Assembly (NCBI GenBank): GCA_020809705.1
Contig: CP085831.1
Location: forward strand, 3,720,001-3,784,000
Direction: 5' to 3'
DNA length: 64,000 nucleotides
DNA from: Calonectria ilicicola
Taxonomy: Eukaryota; Ascomycota; Sordariomycetes; Hypocreales; Nectriaceae
Part shown: piece after piece, positions 51,074-63,244 of the stretch
Position numbering within the stretch: the stretch's first letter is position 1
How the letters are laid out: each line of letters opens with the position of its first letter
The notes under the pieces: generated by a model
What the model was told of the DNA's origin: nothing
Seen by the model: the letters and a program-made list of their open reading frames with translations, nothing else
The model's database searches: none
Translations under genes and position numbers: made by a program

Positions 51074-53612
51074 ATGGATCTCAATCTGCCACCCAAATCG
51101 CTCAAGCTGCGGCGCATCGCCAACCATCTCTCTCAGCTCTCTCTAGAGCTGATCGAGCCCATCATCGCTGATCTGCCACTCCACAAGCTACTAGACTTGC
51201 TTTCGATCCCGGTCAGAGATGTATCGCAGACAGAGGAAGATATCACCGAGCTCAGTCCTCTTGCACACGCGACCATCATCAGCCCAACATGGAAACCTAT
51301 CTTTAAGAGCACTGAGCAAACGGAAAGACTGGTGCGTGCCTGGCAAGCATTGAATTGCATTTCATGGATGTGCCGGAGAGAACCATACGTTGAAGCCTTT
51401 TTGGGCAAGTACGACCGTTGCTATCACCCGCTCAAGATCCTACTCTATAGGTCCAGTCAACTGAAACGATACCCCGTTCTTGAACAAATGGAGCATGTTC
51501 TGCTTCACTCAGTTCCAGGATTCCATGTTTCTAACGAAAAAGGCCGTGCAATGGGATCAATCTTGCTCTACAGCAGTTACTTGAAGGCTCTGTATCGGTT
51601 CCTTCCCCCCAGATTCGGCACATTGCTAGGTGTATCCCAATTCAATGGTGTAACCACCGACGACGTACCCCGGGCCGCCGATGACACTTTGTCAAACAAG
51701 AGATTCGATATATTTGAAGAGAAGCAATGGGATGTTGCAATGGCTCTACAACTAGTTCCTGAGCTATCCAAAGCTAGCAAACGTCTCACTGAAGTCTGGA
51801 TAGAGGAAGTCCATTCCCTCATAACTCTATATGAACGTTTTCCGACATTACTGAAGGCGCCGCTGGCACCGCAGGTGTCCTATACACCCATGAATCTACA
51901 GCATATCCCCGATAACTTGCGATCTTTCGCGAAAAAACTAGCAACACGGGATTATGGTATTGGGATGAGCCTTGATGTGAACTCAAAGTACAAGCCCAGC
52001 GTCCCGTACCCGTTCCGGTTTCTGCACCCTTATCTTATCCCGTACAACTGGTGTCTAAGATTATTCGTAAGTGTCTTGAAGGAAGAGAAGCCTAGCTTCC
52101 CACCCGAGCTTGCTGGACATGCAAATCGAGCTGTGAAGGGATTGTCGTACCTTTGCGAACATGAAGGTGGCAGCGAGGAGTATCCTCGATTTGAAGGTTC
52201 CGAGGATGACCCTCGCCACATGCAGTTCATTGTCTACGAAGACGACGAAAAAGTGCTCCCGACTCCGATCGGTGAGATGGAATGGCTCACCTCCTTTCTC
52301 ACTGTTGTCAACTGGATGAAGGATCACTATCCAAATCTCGCGAAAGAACTTCGACGACCCCTTGCACGTTTGTATAGGACCCGAAAAGGCAAGGGACAAA
52401 AGCGACTGCTTCTGGAGCCATCCGATTACAAGTACTTTGTCGATGCGATCCCGGCTGATGAAGTTGCGAAATACCTGAAAAGGGACTCTCAGCTGTGTGG
52501 CGATCTAAATAACGTCGACCAGCCCAGCTTGCTTGCATTTCACTTGCCAAAGTTCTCGTCGCCCGCGGGTCGATCGATTGCGAAATATCTAGGGCCAGAG
52601 GAGGACTTGCCAATTGAAGTCCAGCAATTTGTGTATGAAAATATCATTGAAAAGATCAAGGCCCATTTTGCGCAGACACCAACGCCAGAGCGATCATTGG
52701 ATGGACAATTCTTGGCTCACGAAAGCCAGGACCAAGGCGAAGGAGAGCCCAACGACGGAGGCGCTCGTCCCACTACAACGTGGGATCAAATTGTGAAACA
52801 GTACGTCGAATCCAAGCCAAAAGCACTGGCTGAACCGCCAATATCGTGCTATATCTGCCGCCGTGACATAATTTCACCAGAAAAACCCCACGACATTTGC
52901 ACCGCCATGTGCAAGCCCTGTGGAGACTTCAACCTTGCCGGATCAAGCATATCCCTGCCCGACAATATGGACCTCACTGGGAAGATTGCTGTTGTAACCG
53001 GTGGGCGAATCAACTTGGGCTTTCATACAGCTTTGAGACTGCTTCGGTGCGGTGCGAAGGTCATTGTCTCGTCTCGATACCCACACGACGCTTTGGTGAG
53101 ATATCAGAAGGAGGCTGACTCTGCAAACTGGCTGGATAATAATCTGCGCATCGTTGGAGCTGACTTTCGCACTGCTCGCGATGCATTTGAACTGGCAAAT
53201 CAAATCAAGGCCATTGTCACAGAGTGGTCAGCAGCTGAGGGGCAAGCTGAGCCGAGACTTGATATACTGATCAACAATGCTGCCCAGACTCTGACAGACA
53301 GTGATGAGAAAGAAAGCAAGGCCGTCAAAAGAGAGAGCGAGCTTCTGAAATCCGTGTCTGGAAGTCCCGCTTTGCCATTGAGGCTGTCGTATCACCCACG
53401 TGCCAAGGGTGGTATGCCCGCGACTACGTCCTTGGAGGACGGCACTGGACAACAGGCCGCCCCAAAGCCGGCCACACCGCCACCCGCTATTACCGAAGCT
53501 CCCAAAGGGTCTTCGTGGGTCCAAAACATATCCGAGATCCCTTATGTTGACTTCATGACAGCGCAGGCAGTCAACGCCTTTGTGCCACTCATTTTGATCC
53601 GTGAACTCCTCC

Positions 53613-53629
53613 CACTCATGGGTCACAAC
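53613..53629 (+). repeat. 17-bp target site duplication, left copy
   Basis: CACTCATGGGTCACAAC, identical to 59912-59928. It marks the LINE insertion in the SDR gene. The length suits Tad1-type insertion. Confidence 0.95.
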
Positions 53630-53718
53630 TCTCTCCTTGATTTATTTTTCTGACCGGACCCACTGTTAAGAAATACGCCCAACCCACACCCAGGCCCTTA
53701 ACACAGGCTTGAGTCGCC

Positions 53719-55404
53719 ATGGCTCCTCAAGGAAAAGCCAACATGACCCCTCCCCCCCAGGGACCCGAGAGTGTCCCCAAGAACACGAACAACATGAACA
53801 ATGGCATAGAATCCAGCCTATGGATGAACGCAATGGACATCAACCCTCGCCAGAGAGTCACTCCGCAACCTGAACCGGCTCCTAATTCTCCCCTAGCCCG
53901 ACCCTTAACAACCAGATTTACAGGAGTTCACCCACCGATGGGAGATGGGAAAGGTAAGGGAGAGAAAAGCTCCCTGATCTGTGGTATTGATTCTATGGGC
54001 TCCGAATTATATAAGAGTGTTATGGAAAGAATCAACACTTTCCGAGTGCTCGCGAAGGCTTTTGATGGGGCAGTGGACAATCTCACCACGCCCCGGGAAA
54101 AGAACTTTACCATGAGCTTTACGAAGAGATTCCTCGACCGAGCGGAATAGGAACTTCTTTGGGGGGATGGCGAGACTTCTAAAAATCTGGGTAGTAAAGA
54201 AACTATGGCCTAACAAAAGATTCACAGCCAACGGGAGGCAACCACGCAGCCCAAGACGACTAACACCTGTATTAGGAGCTACGCACAGGCCATAGCAACC
54301 AATACATTTCCCCCTCCCACTAATAAAACAGGTCCTAAGGCGGTGCTCAAAAAGGCGCCCCCACCTAACGAGAAGGAGGACCTCCGTGTCCTTGTGCGAT
54401 TGCACGAGGAGGCCCCCGCAAGGCACAAAGAGCCCACCGAGATCATAATACTTATAATTAAGGTCCTCAAGCTCCAGACAACTAACATCAAGCAAATAAA
54501 GCATACCTCCACCGGCTTCTCAATGACCGCTAGAAACATTATAATCAAAAACCTAATTATAAATAAAAAAAGAGAATACCTCCTAATAATAGGAGGATTG
54601 GAAGCTAAGAAGTCGGTCCAATGGATTATATATGTGGTCTATGACTGTCCGGCAATTATCTCCACTATTGACAGCCACTTAGAAGGGAAATAGATATTCC
54701 CCTTTCTCAAGGAGGAAGTTAAAAGACAAACAGAAGTCATCCTAGAGAACGTACACTTTACGCGGCACAACTCTAACACTGGTAGCAAGAAAACCATCCT
54801 AGTTTCCTTCGCCAAGCCGATCAACAAGCAATGGAAGCTCTTTGGTACCTCCAGATTAGCCCGTCTAGTCAGGAAGTCCCCTGCCCTCGAACAGTGCGGA
54901 ATCTATTGGGACTTCTATCCTAGCAACCACTGCAAAAGACACCCCCTCTGCAGACACTGCGGAAGCAAGGAGCATGCCGAAATGGATTACGACAAACCGG
55001 TACAATATACCAACTATCTAGGCCCACATCTGGCAACAGAAGAGACTTGCAAGGCCAGGCCCATTAGGGAGAATGGAGCATGGAAACAACCAACCAAGGA
55101 GGAGAGGGGCAGGATCCGGGCTGCAGGGGCGGATCAATTCGCCAAGCACCAAGCGGCGCTTAAGAAAGGCGCCCCCACTAAAGCACCCGAACCGGTGGGG
55201 CCCCACCCCACTACCCCACCCCCGGCGATCGCCGATGAAGATGTGAGCATATCCACGTGCTCGACCCCCAGCAAAGCCCCGGCTCCTGCAAGAGCCAATG
55301 ACGCGCATGCAGCAAGCGCGCCCCCGCTCCAGACTGCCCTAGTGCAAGCTAGGAACCCGACCGCTGTCTCTATACCTCTTACCAATGGTGAGGAGATATT
55401 ATAA
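53719..55404 (+). pseudogene. LINE ORF1 (gag-like), in-frame stops
   Basis: One reading frame runs from ATG 53719 to 55404, broken only by stops (for example TAG at 54148 and TAG at 54691). All three open pieces share the same frame, so it decayed by substitution, not frameshift. The N-terminus is Pro-rich. A CCHC-type knuckle, CRHCGSKEHAEMDY near 54952, has lost its last Cys to Tyr, a G-to-A change. The Pro/Ala-rich C-terminus resembles Tad1 ORF1 proteins, which bind element RNA. Confidence 0.8.
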
Positions 55405-58400
55405 TTACAAACAGAACCTTATTCCATTCAAAATCCTAAATATAAATATAAATAATACCGGTGATAACACGAACGCCGCACTATTGCTAGCTATATAGCA
55501 TAACTATAATATAGTATTGGTACAAAAGCCCTATACAAAGTACATTAACAACAAGCAATAAAAAGTCTCTCACCCAGACTTTAAGTGCTATACCCTAATA
55601 AAACCCTAGGTAGATTAGGCAATAAGATTACAAGTCCTTACTTACATAAGGACCAACTTAAAAAGTATACAACTCCCAATTATCAGAACCAAGTATATAA
55701 TCTGGTTATAGATAGAAGGGATAACCCTTGTAAATCTATATAGGAAATTACAGAGGAACAAGGACCTAGATATGATCTACGCCTAGTAATCCCTAGTAAA
55801 AATAATTATAGTAGATAACTTTAATGCCTACTATAAGAGTTAGGAGCCAGAGTACAAAGAAAATAATAGAAAAGGTATTACTGCCTAGATGGAGGAAAAC
55901 TCCCTAGAGCTCCTCAACACTCCAAGCATAGAAACCCACAACAAGGGAGGCACTATAGACCTTGCCTTCTCGGACATCAGACTCACCACAGCAAAGGTAA
56001 TCTAAGATAAAAAAGTAGGATCGGACCACAGACCAGTTGAGATCATTGTACCAATAAACATTAAAAGGACATGCCCAATCTACAAAAAAACCCTTGTCAC
56101 CGACAAGGAATAGGAGCATTTTAATTCCCTAATCGAAAGTAGCATACCACATCTAGCCCCAATTCCCACAACTAACAAGGGGTTGGATAGATATATTGAG
56201 TCAATCACCAAACTTCTAAACGCCTTACTACACATTACTAAAAAATCCTTTAACTTACAAAGGAATTTTATGGTATAGTAGAATAAGGAGTGTAAAGAAA
56301 TATATAAGACTCTTATCTAAAGATAGAGAATCATATCCAATATTAATAAAGAGAAGAGAGCTTTTAAGAATATATACTAAAAAGCTAAGTAGAAGTTTTA
56401 AAAAGATAAGCTTAATAATTACAAAACTAAAGCTAATATCTACAAAATAACCCACTAGGCAAACCGGACAACAGCTAACTTCCAACCCCTAGTACTAATC
56501 TTAAGAGATATTATATATATAACCACTATAGAATAAGTAAAGGAGCTACACAAGATTAAATTACAGAGGGTAGGAGCAAACCAAGACTACCTAGTAGGAG
56601 GCACTTCTAGTATACCTAGAAGAACAATTCTCTTCCAAACTAGTATTACCTTTAAAAAAGTATATAAGGCAATATATTCCACTAACAACACTATTCTAGG
56701 AGAAGACAAGATTAATATCATTATACTTAGATCTTACTAGAAATATATACAGAAACCTATAAGGATCCTCTACAAGGCCTCTCTTATACTAGGCTATTAC
56801 CTAGAGTATTTTAGGAAGACTGATATAATTATAATCAATAAGCTAGGAAAAATAAACATAAGCTCATCTAAGTCCTTTTAACCTATCTCCCTTACATCCT
56901 ATATAAATAAGGGCATAGACAGACTCTTCACCTAGAGACTATCTTATATAGCCATCAAATATAGAGTACTAAGCAACCTCCAAGTAGAAGCCCTCCCCAA
57001 GCACTCTACTAACAACCTCATCTCATATCTAATACATAAAATTAAAATAGCACTAGAAAAGAGACTAGTGATTACAGCTATTACATCCAATATCAAAGGT
57101 ACCTTTAACATAGTCTTAGTCTTTAAGCTTATTATATAGATAAAAGAACAAGAATGGCCAGAGATCGTCCTCTAACTCACTTGATCTTTTATAACCAATA
57201 AGAAGACCTACATCTATATAAAAGACTACATAGGGGGGTAGTACCCCCTATTATATAAGGCCCCTTAGAGGTCCCCTACCTCACCAATACTCTTTATATT
57301 ATACATCAAACCGATCTACAGATTAGAAAGCTTTGGCCTCCATCTAGAATATGCAGATAATACCTGCCTCCTGGTCATCGGATCCTCCCTGAAGGAGACA
57401 ACAACCAAGGCCACTAAAGGTCTAAAGTAACTTATAGAATGGGGCCAGGAGAATGCAGTAACCTTCAACCTGTCTAAGACAGAAGTAATATATTTCTCTA
57501 ATAAACAAGATAAGACCGCCTTGGTGGTCTGGTATGGGGATTATGAGGTCCTCCTTGATGAAAATGTGATGAGATGGCTAGGTGTGTGGCTAGATAGGAA
57601 ACTCACCTTTATACCTTATATAAAAAAATGGGCCACTAAGGCCCAGAGGTTGGCCAGATACCTTAGGGCAATGGCCAATACTTACCATAGACCTCCTTTA
57701 CATCTAATATAAAAAGTAATTATAGCCTACATTAAACCAGTATTATATCATATAGTAGAAGTATAATATTCTAGTAGAACTTGTTTAGATAGGAAGGATA
57801 GAAACCAGAGCATAAGTATAACAGTTATAGGCAAGATTGAAAGTATAGATCAGGTAATAAAAATAGTAGTAAGAGCAATCCTGCCTATATAGAGGACTAC
57901 ACCCATCCCAATCTTATATTTTAAAAGTAGCCTTCTGTTATGACCCGAACGCCCAAAAGGCGGTAACCACGGGCAGAACCCCAACCAATCAAACCAAACT
58001 ACCCTAGACCCATATAACCAACCAATAAGAGTAAAGTCGAACGGCCCCCGTTCGACTTGACCGAAGGTCACAACGAACACTGTCGAACCGACCCCGTTCG
58101 ACTATTGCGATAACGGAACCCTAGATATAATAGTACATAAGACGGATCAGGTCCTACCGTAAGGAAAGGAACTGATCAGCTTTCAATACAACTTGGTTAC
58201 CTCAATTGCGATTGACTATTACCTAACGTAACACTCCTATTGCTCTATTTACCATAACGCGCCTAACCATCCTGCCAACAATAAACCCTTCGTTCTGATT
58301 GGTTCATCAAGTTGGGAATTGACCAGACCGTTACACCTTCTCCTAGCTAAAGCTACCTTAGAGATAATAAAGCTTAAAGCAACCAACAGAATAAAAAGAT

Positions 58401-59520
58401 TAGATAAAGATCATCCGGTAGCACAGAGAGTGGAGGCCACCTACAGGGTAGGAAGAGACAAGCAGAGGTTTTGTAGGCCATCTAGACTTCTTATGACCTG
58501 GAAACTCCTTTCTCAATCCAGCGTTAGGCCACTTTTATAAGAAAGAGGCATTCTGCTAGAGAGAGAAAGAGGGACCGGAGATAAGAAGAAGGATGCGGAG
58601 ATCTTTAAGAAATGGAAGTCTAACCTACCCTATACTAACATTCTAATCTACACCGATAGGTCAATGAACAAAAACCTTGTCTGCGGCTACAGCTATATAG
58701 TTATGAATGGAGATGAGGTCCTTATTACAGGGAATGGCAGACTTGATAAGGCAGAAGTCTTTAATACAGAAGCTCTTGGGGCTCTCAGAGGACTTGAAGC
58801 TACCCTAGACCTTAGGACAGACCCCTCACACAAGATCTACATTCTCCTAGACAATCAGGCAGCCGTTAACTGCCTAAAAGGGAAACCGTCGGAGACCTCT
58901 TAGGCGATCTTCCTTAAATTCCAAGAATTAGCTCGAGAATATGGTAATGTGAAGGCTAAATGGCTTCTAGGGCACTAAGGCGTCAAAGGCAATGAGTTAG
59001 TAGATAAACTAGCAGAAGACGCGCTCGGAATCCGAGAAGAGACCACTAACCCTCTCACACTCGCCAAAGTAAAAAGGGACATAAGGATAAGAGCTAGCTT
59101 ATATTCCGATATGTAGTGGTATAAAGATAGAGGAGGAGAGCGCTCCAATGTATAAATCAACTATATAACCGAAGGATGTTATAAGGGAGGTCCCCTTAGC
59201 CTTGCAATAAAATTCGAAGGTAGTCTAATTAAACCAAGAAAGACTTTTAATCTTTCCTAACTTACCCTACACCACCTTCTGGCCGCCAGAATAAAGCATG
59301 GCGATTTTGCTGACTATTATAAGAGGCAAAATTATACTGCTAAGCTCCTGTGCTTGTGTGGAAGGAGAAAAGACCCACTACATGTCTTTTATTATAAAAA
59401 GATCCCACCTAACAAGCAAATCCGCTTAAACAATGATCTAAAAGCAGCTATAAGGAAGATACTAAATAAAGACTTTAAGCAATATATCTAGCTAATCAAG
59501 GACATATAATTCTTCACTAA
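55405..59520 (+). pseudogene. LINE ORF2 (endonuclease, RT, RNase H), broken
   Basis: Remnants in order: endonuclease signatures (NFNAYY near 55820, SDHRPVEIIV near 56020); reverse transcriptase with the PxxSPILFILYI region (about 57258-57310) and the catalytic YADD changed to YADN at 57350-57361; a nested solo LTR at 57936-58335; RNase H with YTDRSM near 58650, LLDNQAAVNCLKG near 58848 and a later H-x-G-V-K-G-N-E stretch near 58970; and a CxCG/H patch near 59350. Stops interrupt each part. It is not functional. Confidence 0.82.
57936..58335 (+). repeat. Solo LTR of the Gypsy family inside the LINE
   Basis: 400 bp, starting TGTTATGACCC and ending ACCGTTACA, flanked by the 5-bp duplication CCTTC (57931-57935 and 58336-58340). 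It matches the inner Gypsy LTR (14274-14672) but keeps far more C and G, including many CpG sites. A solo LTR arises by recombination between the two LTRs of a full element. It sits between the RT and RNase H parts of the LINE, so it inserted after the LINE. Confidence 0.95.
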
Positions 59521-59872
59521 GATATACCCCTAACACTAGATATATTGCTCTAAGACCCTATTTTTTAAAAAAATAAATAAAACTTATAAAATATAGATTC
59601 CCCTAATATCAAATAAATTCTCCTCAAACCTTAGGCCTCTAAGCTTACAGGGTCAGAGGAGGGCAATAGAATAACATAGGGCAATGCCCCATGGCAGTAC
59701 CAGCATCCGCTGACAGAGAAGGCACAGTTTTAGACTTTTATCATTAAAACAGAAGGAGTTTCATATATAGGAAATTTCAATCTGTTTACTAAGTTGTTTA
59801 CATGTAACTAGTTTTATAGCGTAGACACGCCCGATATCCCCACAGGGATCGTCGTTCTTGGTATTGTACCAG

Positions 59873-59888
59873 AACGCCTAAAGGCGTT
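59873..59888. other. Hairpin near LINE 3' end
   Basis: AACGCC-TAAA-GGCGTT forms a perfect 6-bp stem with a 4-base loop, a few bases before the (AC)n tail. LINE reverse transcriptases often recognise structured 3' ends; a role here is inference. Confidence 0.6.
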
Positions 59889-59892
59889 AAAT

Positions 59893-59912
59893 ACACACAC
59901 ACACACACACAC
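59893..59912 (+). repeat. (AC)n tail of the LINE
   Basis: About ten AC units directly before the right target duplication. The boundary is ambiguous by a base or two because the duplication itself starts CAC. Confidence 0.85.
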
Positions 59913-59928
59913 ACTCATGGGTCACAAC
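59912..59928 (+). repeat. 17-bp target site duplication, right copy
   Basis: Identical to 53613-53629. It is followed directly by the continuation of the SDR reading frame. Confidence 0.95.
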
Positions 59929-60309
59929 AATGACAAACAACAGGGCTACATCATCAACGTTTCGTCGCGCGAGGGTATCTTCGAAAAGACCCTGGACCAC
60001 TCAGCCAAGAAGGGCAAGCATGTTCACACCAACATGTCCAAGGCCGCGCTCAACATGATCACCGAGACAGAGGCTGGGCCGGCGTGGCACAACCATCGCG
60101 TCGCTATGAACACTGTCGACCCGGGGTATATGAGCGCGGCGCCCGAGATGGAGAACTCGTTTGGAGGTGTACGGCCGTTGGGATGGGAGGATGGTGCCGG
60201 ACGGGTATTGTGGCCTATCGCGATGGCTGAGGGCGAAGACAAGAGTGTGGTTTGGGGCAGGTTTTTGAAGCACTACGGAGCGGTTAGCGCTGTTGCGACT
60301 CTAGGTTGA

Positions 60310-61703
60310 CGAGCTACAACGGACGCTTGATCAGACTAAGGGTACCCGAGCCCTTTGGGTAAAATTTCCGGGCAGTGTTTAAATATTGGGGTGTTCTAGG
60401 CTTATTGAGTCAGTCGTCTAGTTTTGTGCAGGGCTGGCGGTACTGTGACTTCTCACAAGATAAATCTTCAATGAAGCAACGTATTTCATTTTCAATCCTT
60501 GCCTTGTTTCTAGAGATTCCGTCGTAGTGAAAAAATTATCCCATGTGCTAGATAAACATTGGTCTCACCGCAATGTGAAATGGCCAATAATAGATGGATC
60601 ATCGCGATGAGCTTAACCTCAATTTGGAGGGACACGTCGCTGTCAAGGTCGCACTACGTGGCATATTTTGTGCCAGCGGCTAAGCCGACTCTTTATGAAA
60701 TTGCAGCCCGAACATAATTTTGGAAAAACAAGCAAGAGTCCGGTGAGCGCTCGATGAAGCGGCACACATTTAGCGTGCGCCACTGTGATGTCGATGACAC
60801 TAGCCAAGCGATTTAGTGGACGGCCAGACCCAAGCCATACGCGTAAACCGCTTCTACGGGTCGGCGAATTGGTTACTCGGTCTCAGATTATTATCAGATA
60901 CTGATTCCAACCACGACTGGTTGGCACCGGGTATTGCAGCCGCGTCGGTGTATCAAGCGCAAAGCAGTGGCAACTTGTTCGTATGCGGACGGTTGGTGGA
61001 CATGCCAAGAACAAGCTCAAAAAAAAAGCCACAATTGCTTTCGGTCCTTTAGTCTGTGGTACAAGATCTCTGTGGTACAAGATCCCTGTAGCAGGCTCAG
61101 CTTCTGTGCCACCCACGTGATGGCTCTGGCTCTAATATATAGACTAGCTCTTTGCTACTCTTGAGAGCGGCATCTTTTTCGCCCCCTAACCTATCTTCTT
61201 TTCGAAGGGTCCGTAACAATGCCCCAGCGACAAAAGGGGTCGGTTATGGATTTGACTTTCTGGCCAGGAATGTCCGCTCTTGGACTAAACCAGAGTTGAA
61301 AACTTTGCCGTAAATTTCACCGCTATCCAGTACTTGCGCCACTTCCCATTTAGCTGAGCTATTCTCGAACCGGCTAATTGACTCGAGACAAGCTTTTGGC
61401 ATTCCCAAGTTCCGAGTTTCGGCCATGTGACTTCTGCTCTTATAGCTAGCTCTCCGAGCCATACAGTTGTTCCCATCATTTCATAACCATAAATTCCTGT
61501 GGGAATTAGGCTTCATCAACATCATTGACATCTACGTGTTTGGACCAAGCAAATTCCAATCCATTGACGTCGAAATTGCGCGACAAAACCTTCAATCACA
61601 CCGACAGGGGCCCCGCTTTGCAAAAGACATTCCCTCATTTAGCTTTTCCTTCTTTGTTCAATGGCTTCATCGTGCTGGAAATCACATCAGCAAAGACATA
61701 GCG
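60310..61703. other. Intergenic region, no gene seen
   Basis: 1.4 kb between the SDR remnant and the 7-TM gene. Open frames at 60816-61164 and 61467-61757 lack any family signature; the latter overlaps the real first exon in another frame. Confidence 0.5.
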
Positions 61704-62931
61704 ATGACACTCAGTTGGCAGAACTATTTGGTACGATCAAGTGGCCGGCGCGCCTGAGGTGGGATCATGTTCAATGCTAACATCCGTCGCAGATCATTGA
61801 GTGGTCTTTGGTTGGAGTATGCATGGTCATCATTGGCGTTCGCTTTGTAGTACGCCCGCGGAAGATCATGTGGGCATTTTGGTTATCCGAAGTTCTCCTT
61901 CTTTTATCCATATTAACTGTCCTTGTGCTGGTTATTGGAGATACGTACTCCTTCGTGAGGAACCATGCTGGTTATGACAGCTACGGCACCCCCGAATTTC
62001 AAGAGGTTAGTATCAGTGTCCTGAAAAGGGGATCCAACTAATGGCGTAGTGGTTGTATGTTGCCGACATAGTGTTTGATCTCGGGCTGTATATGCCAAGA
62101 TTTAGTCTTCTCGCGTTCTATTATGAGCTATTTCCACTCTTTGAGGAAAATCTAAGAAAGTGTTTGTATGCAGTAATTGTCTATACAGTTTGTGCTTTTT
62201 TCGCTGCTGGCCTGGGAGACATATTCTGGTGCGGGACCGATATCTCACAAAACTGGTATGTTTGGCCATTATTCTTTTCTCGCCTGGTCTGGGTCATCGA
62301 CGCTAATATTATGTGTCAACACGCCAGGTTGTACACTACAAATTGTTCATTAATAGGCGCAACCGCAAATATAAATCTGTATTTCGACTGGCCTATGGGT
62401 ATTATCGCAGAAATACTTGGTAAGAAACCATCGCGGGGTAATTTCAGGGAATCAAAATACTCACAGCAAATCAGTCTTTGCGTTACCCTTTGGTATGCTT
62501 CGACGATTAAAGTCGAGTTCTCGAAGAGAAAAGATAGGCATGATATGCATCTTTAGCATCAACACAATATCCATCATAACCAGTATTGCTCGATTTATGC
62601 ATTCCGTATTAAGTACAGATATTACAATTACCTGTGAGGAATACCTGCCTGTACTGAGTTTCGTTGACGACATACTAATCCTTGCAATTTAGACATAATT
62701 GGCACCGCCGAAATGACGTCACAAATTATTGCAGTGGCTCTCCCAGCATTGCGCCCCTTGCTGAGGGTATTCAGACCAATTACCGGCTATTTCAGCTCGC
62801 GCAGCTATGGGAGCTTGAGAAGTGACAAATTCCGAGGAGGTTCAACCAGCACAGGGCCAAGCACCCGGGCATCAAAAGGCATCTCGCGGAACCTAAGTTA
62901 CCATCTCCCCGATATAAATACACTGCATTAA
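61704..62931 (+). CDS. Rhodopsin-like 7-TM protein, PTH11-type without CFEM
   Basis: Six exons join in frame to 311 residues: 61704-61730, 61793-62005, 62050-62255, 62328-62419, 62475-62633, 62693-62931. Introns are 44-72 bp. Seven hydrophobic segments are visible, starting IIEWSLVGVCMVIIGVRFVV and ending with IIAVALPALRPLL. The WCG motif after helix 4 and the LPALRP motif at the end of helix 7 are typical of the fungal rhodopsin-domain family that includes PTH11-like receptors. No N-terminal CFEM domain is present. The C-terminal tail is Ser/Arg-rich. The family is thought to sense surfaces or ligands at the plasma membrane. The first exon is only nine codons; an alternative start at 61662 is out of phase. 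Confidence 0.85.
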
Positions 62932-63244
62932 AGGAAAACAACCACCAAGCATGGCGATGCATTTAGATGATAATTCCCTGAGTCTTTTTTTTCTTCTTTT
63001 ATTTCCTTTTCAGCATCATCATCTCTTCATTTAGCGAGCCTGTTCGTACTTGATATACCATCATTGTCTAAAATAATATCGATATTTATGGTGGCAAATG
63101 GGTTATTTTTTAGAGCTTCTTGTTACATATTTCTTTTAAACAATAATATTTTAAATCACCAATAATCGAGAAGAAACGATGTGTGAGATATTATTCCAAT
63201 GTCTTTGCTCTACTCGTCTAGATCCTTGATAGAAGGAATGGGCA
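62932..63244. other. Intergenic region between convergent genes
   Basis: T-rich sequence between the 3' ends of the 7-TM gene and the NmrA-like gene. Nothing coding is seen. Confidence 0.6.

Larger units (their letters stand above)
53630..59911 (+). mobile_element. Tad1-like LINE retrotransposon
   Basis: A non-LTR element of about 6.28 kb (5.9 kb without the nested LTR), flanked by 17-bp direct repeats and ending in (AC)n. ORF1 (from 53719) has a zinc knuckle. ORF2 contains an APE-type endonuclease (SDHRP motif near 56020), reverse transcriptase, RNase H and a terminal Cys/His patch. This order and the RNase H domain point to the Tad1 clade of fungal LINEs. Stops from C-to-T and G-to-A changes are frequent, and the middle is AT-rich, so it is a RIP-inactivated copy. 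No LTRs of its own are present. Confidence 0.9.
51074..60309 (+). pseudogene. Unknown-domain/SDR fusion gene split by a LINE
   Basis: The 5' part is 51074-53629 (852 codons) and the 3' part is 59929-60309 (126 codons plus stop). Removing the LINE and one 17-bp target copy joins them in phase, implying an intronless 978-residue ancestor. Residues 1 to about 590 form a helical region I do not recognise. A Cys-rich patch follows (CYICRRD ... CTAMCKPC, about residues 591-618), probably zinc binding. From about 632 comes a short-chain dehydrogenase: TGGRINLG nucleotide-binding loop, LINNAA, INVSSREG. The usual YxxxK reads HTNMSKAALN, so the catalytic Tyr is not in its normal place, as I recall for related fungal proteins. 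The insertion removes the last 126 residues, including that motif, so the SDR should be inactive. The N-terminal part could still be expressed. Confidence 0.9.
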
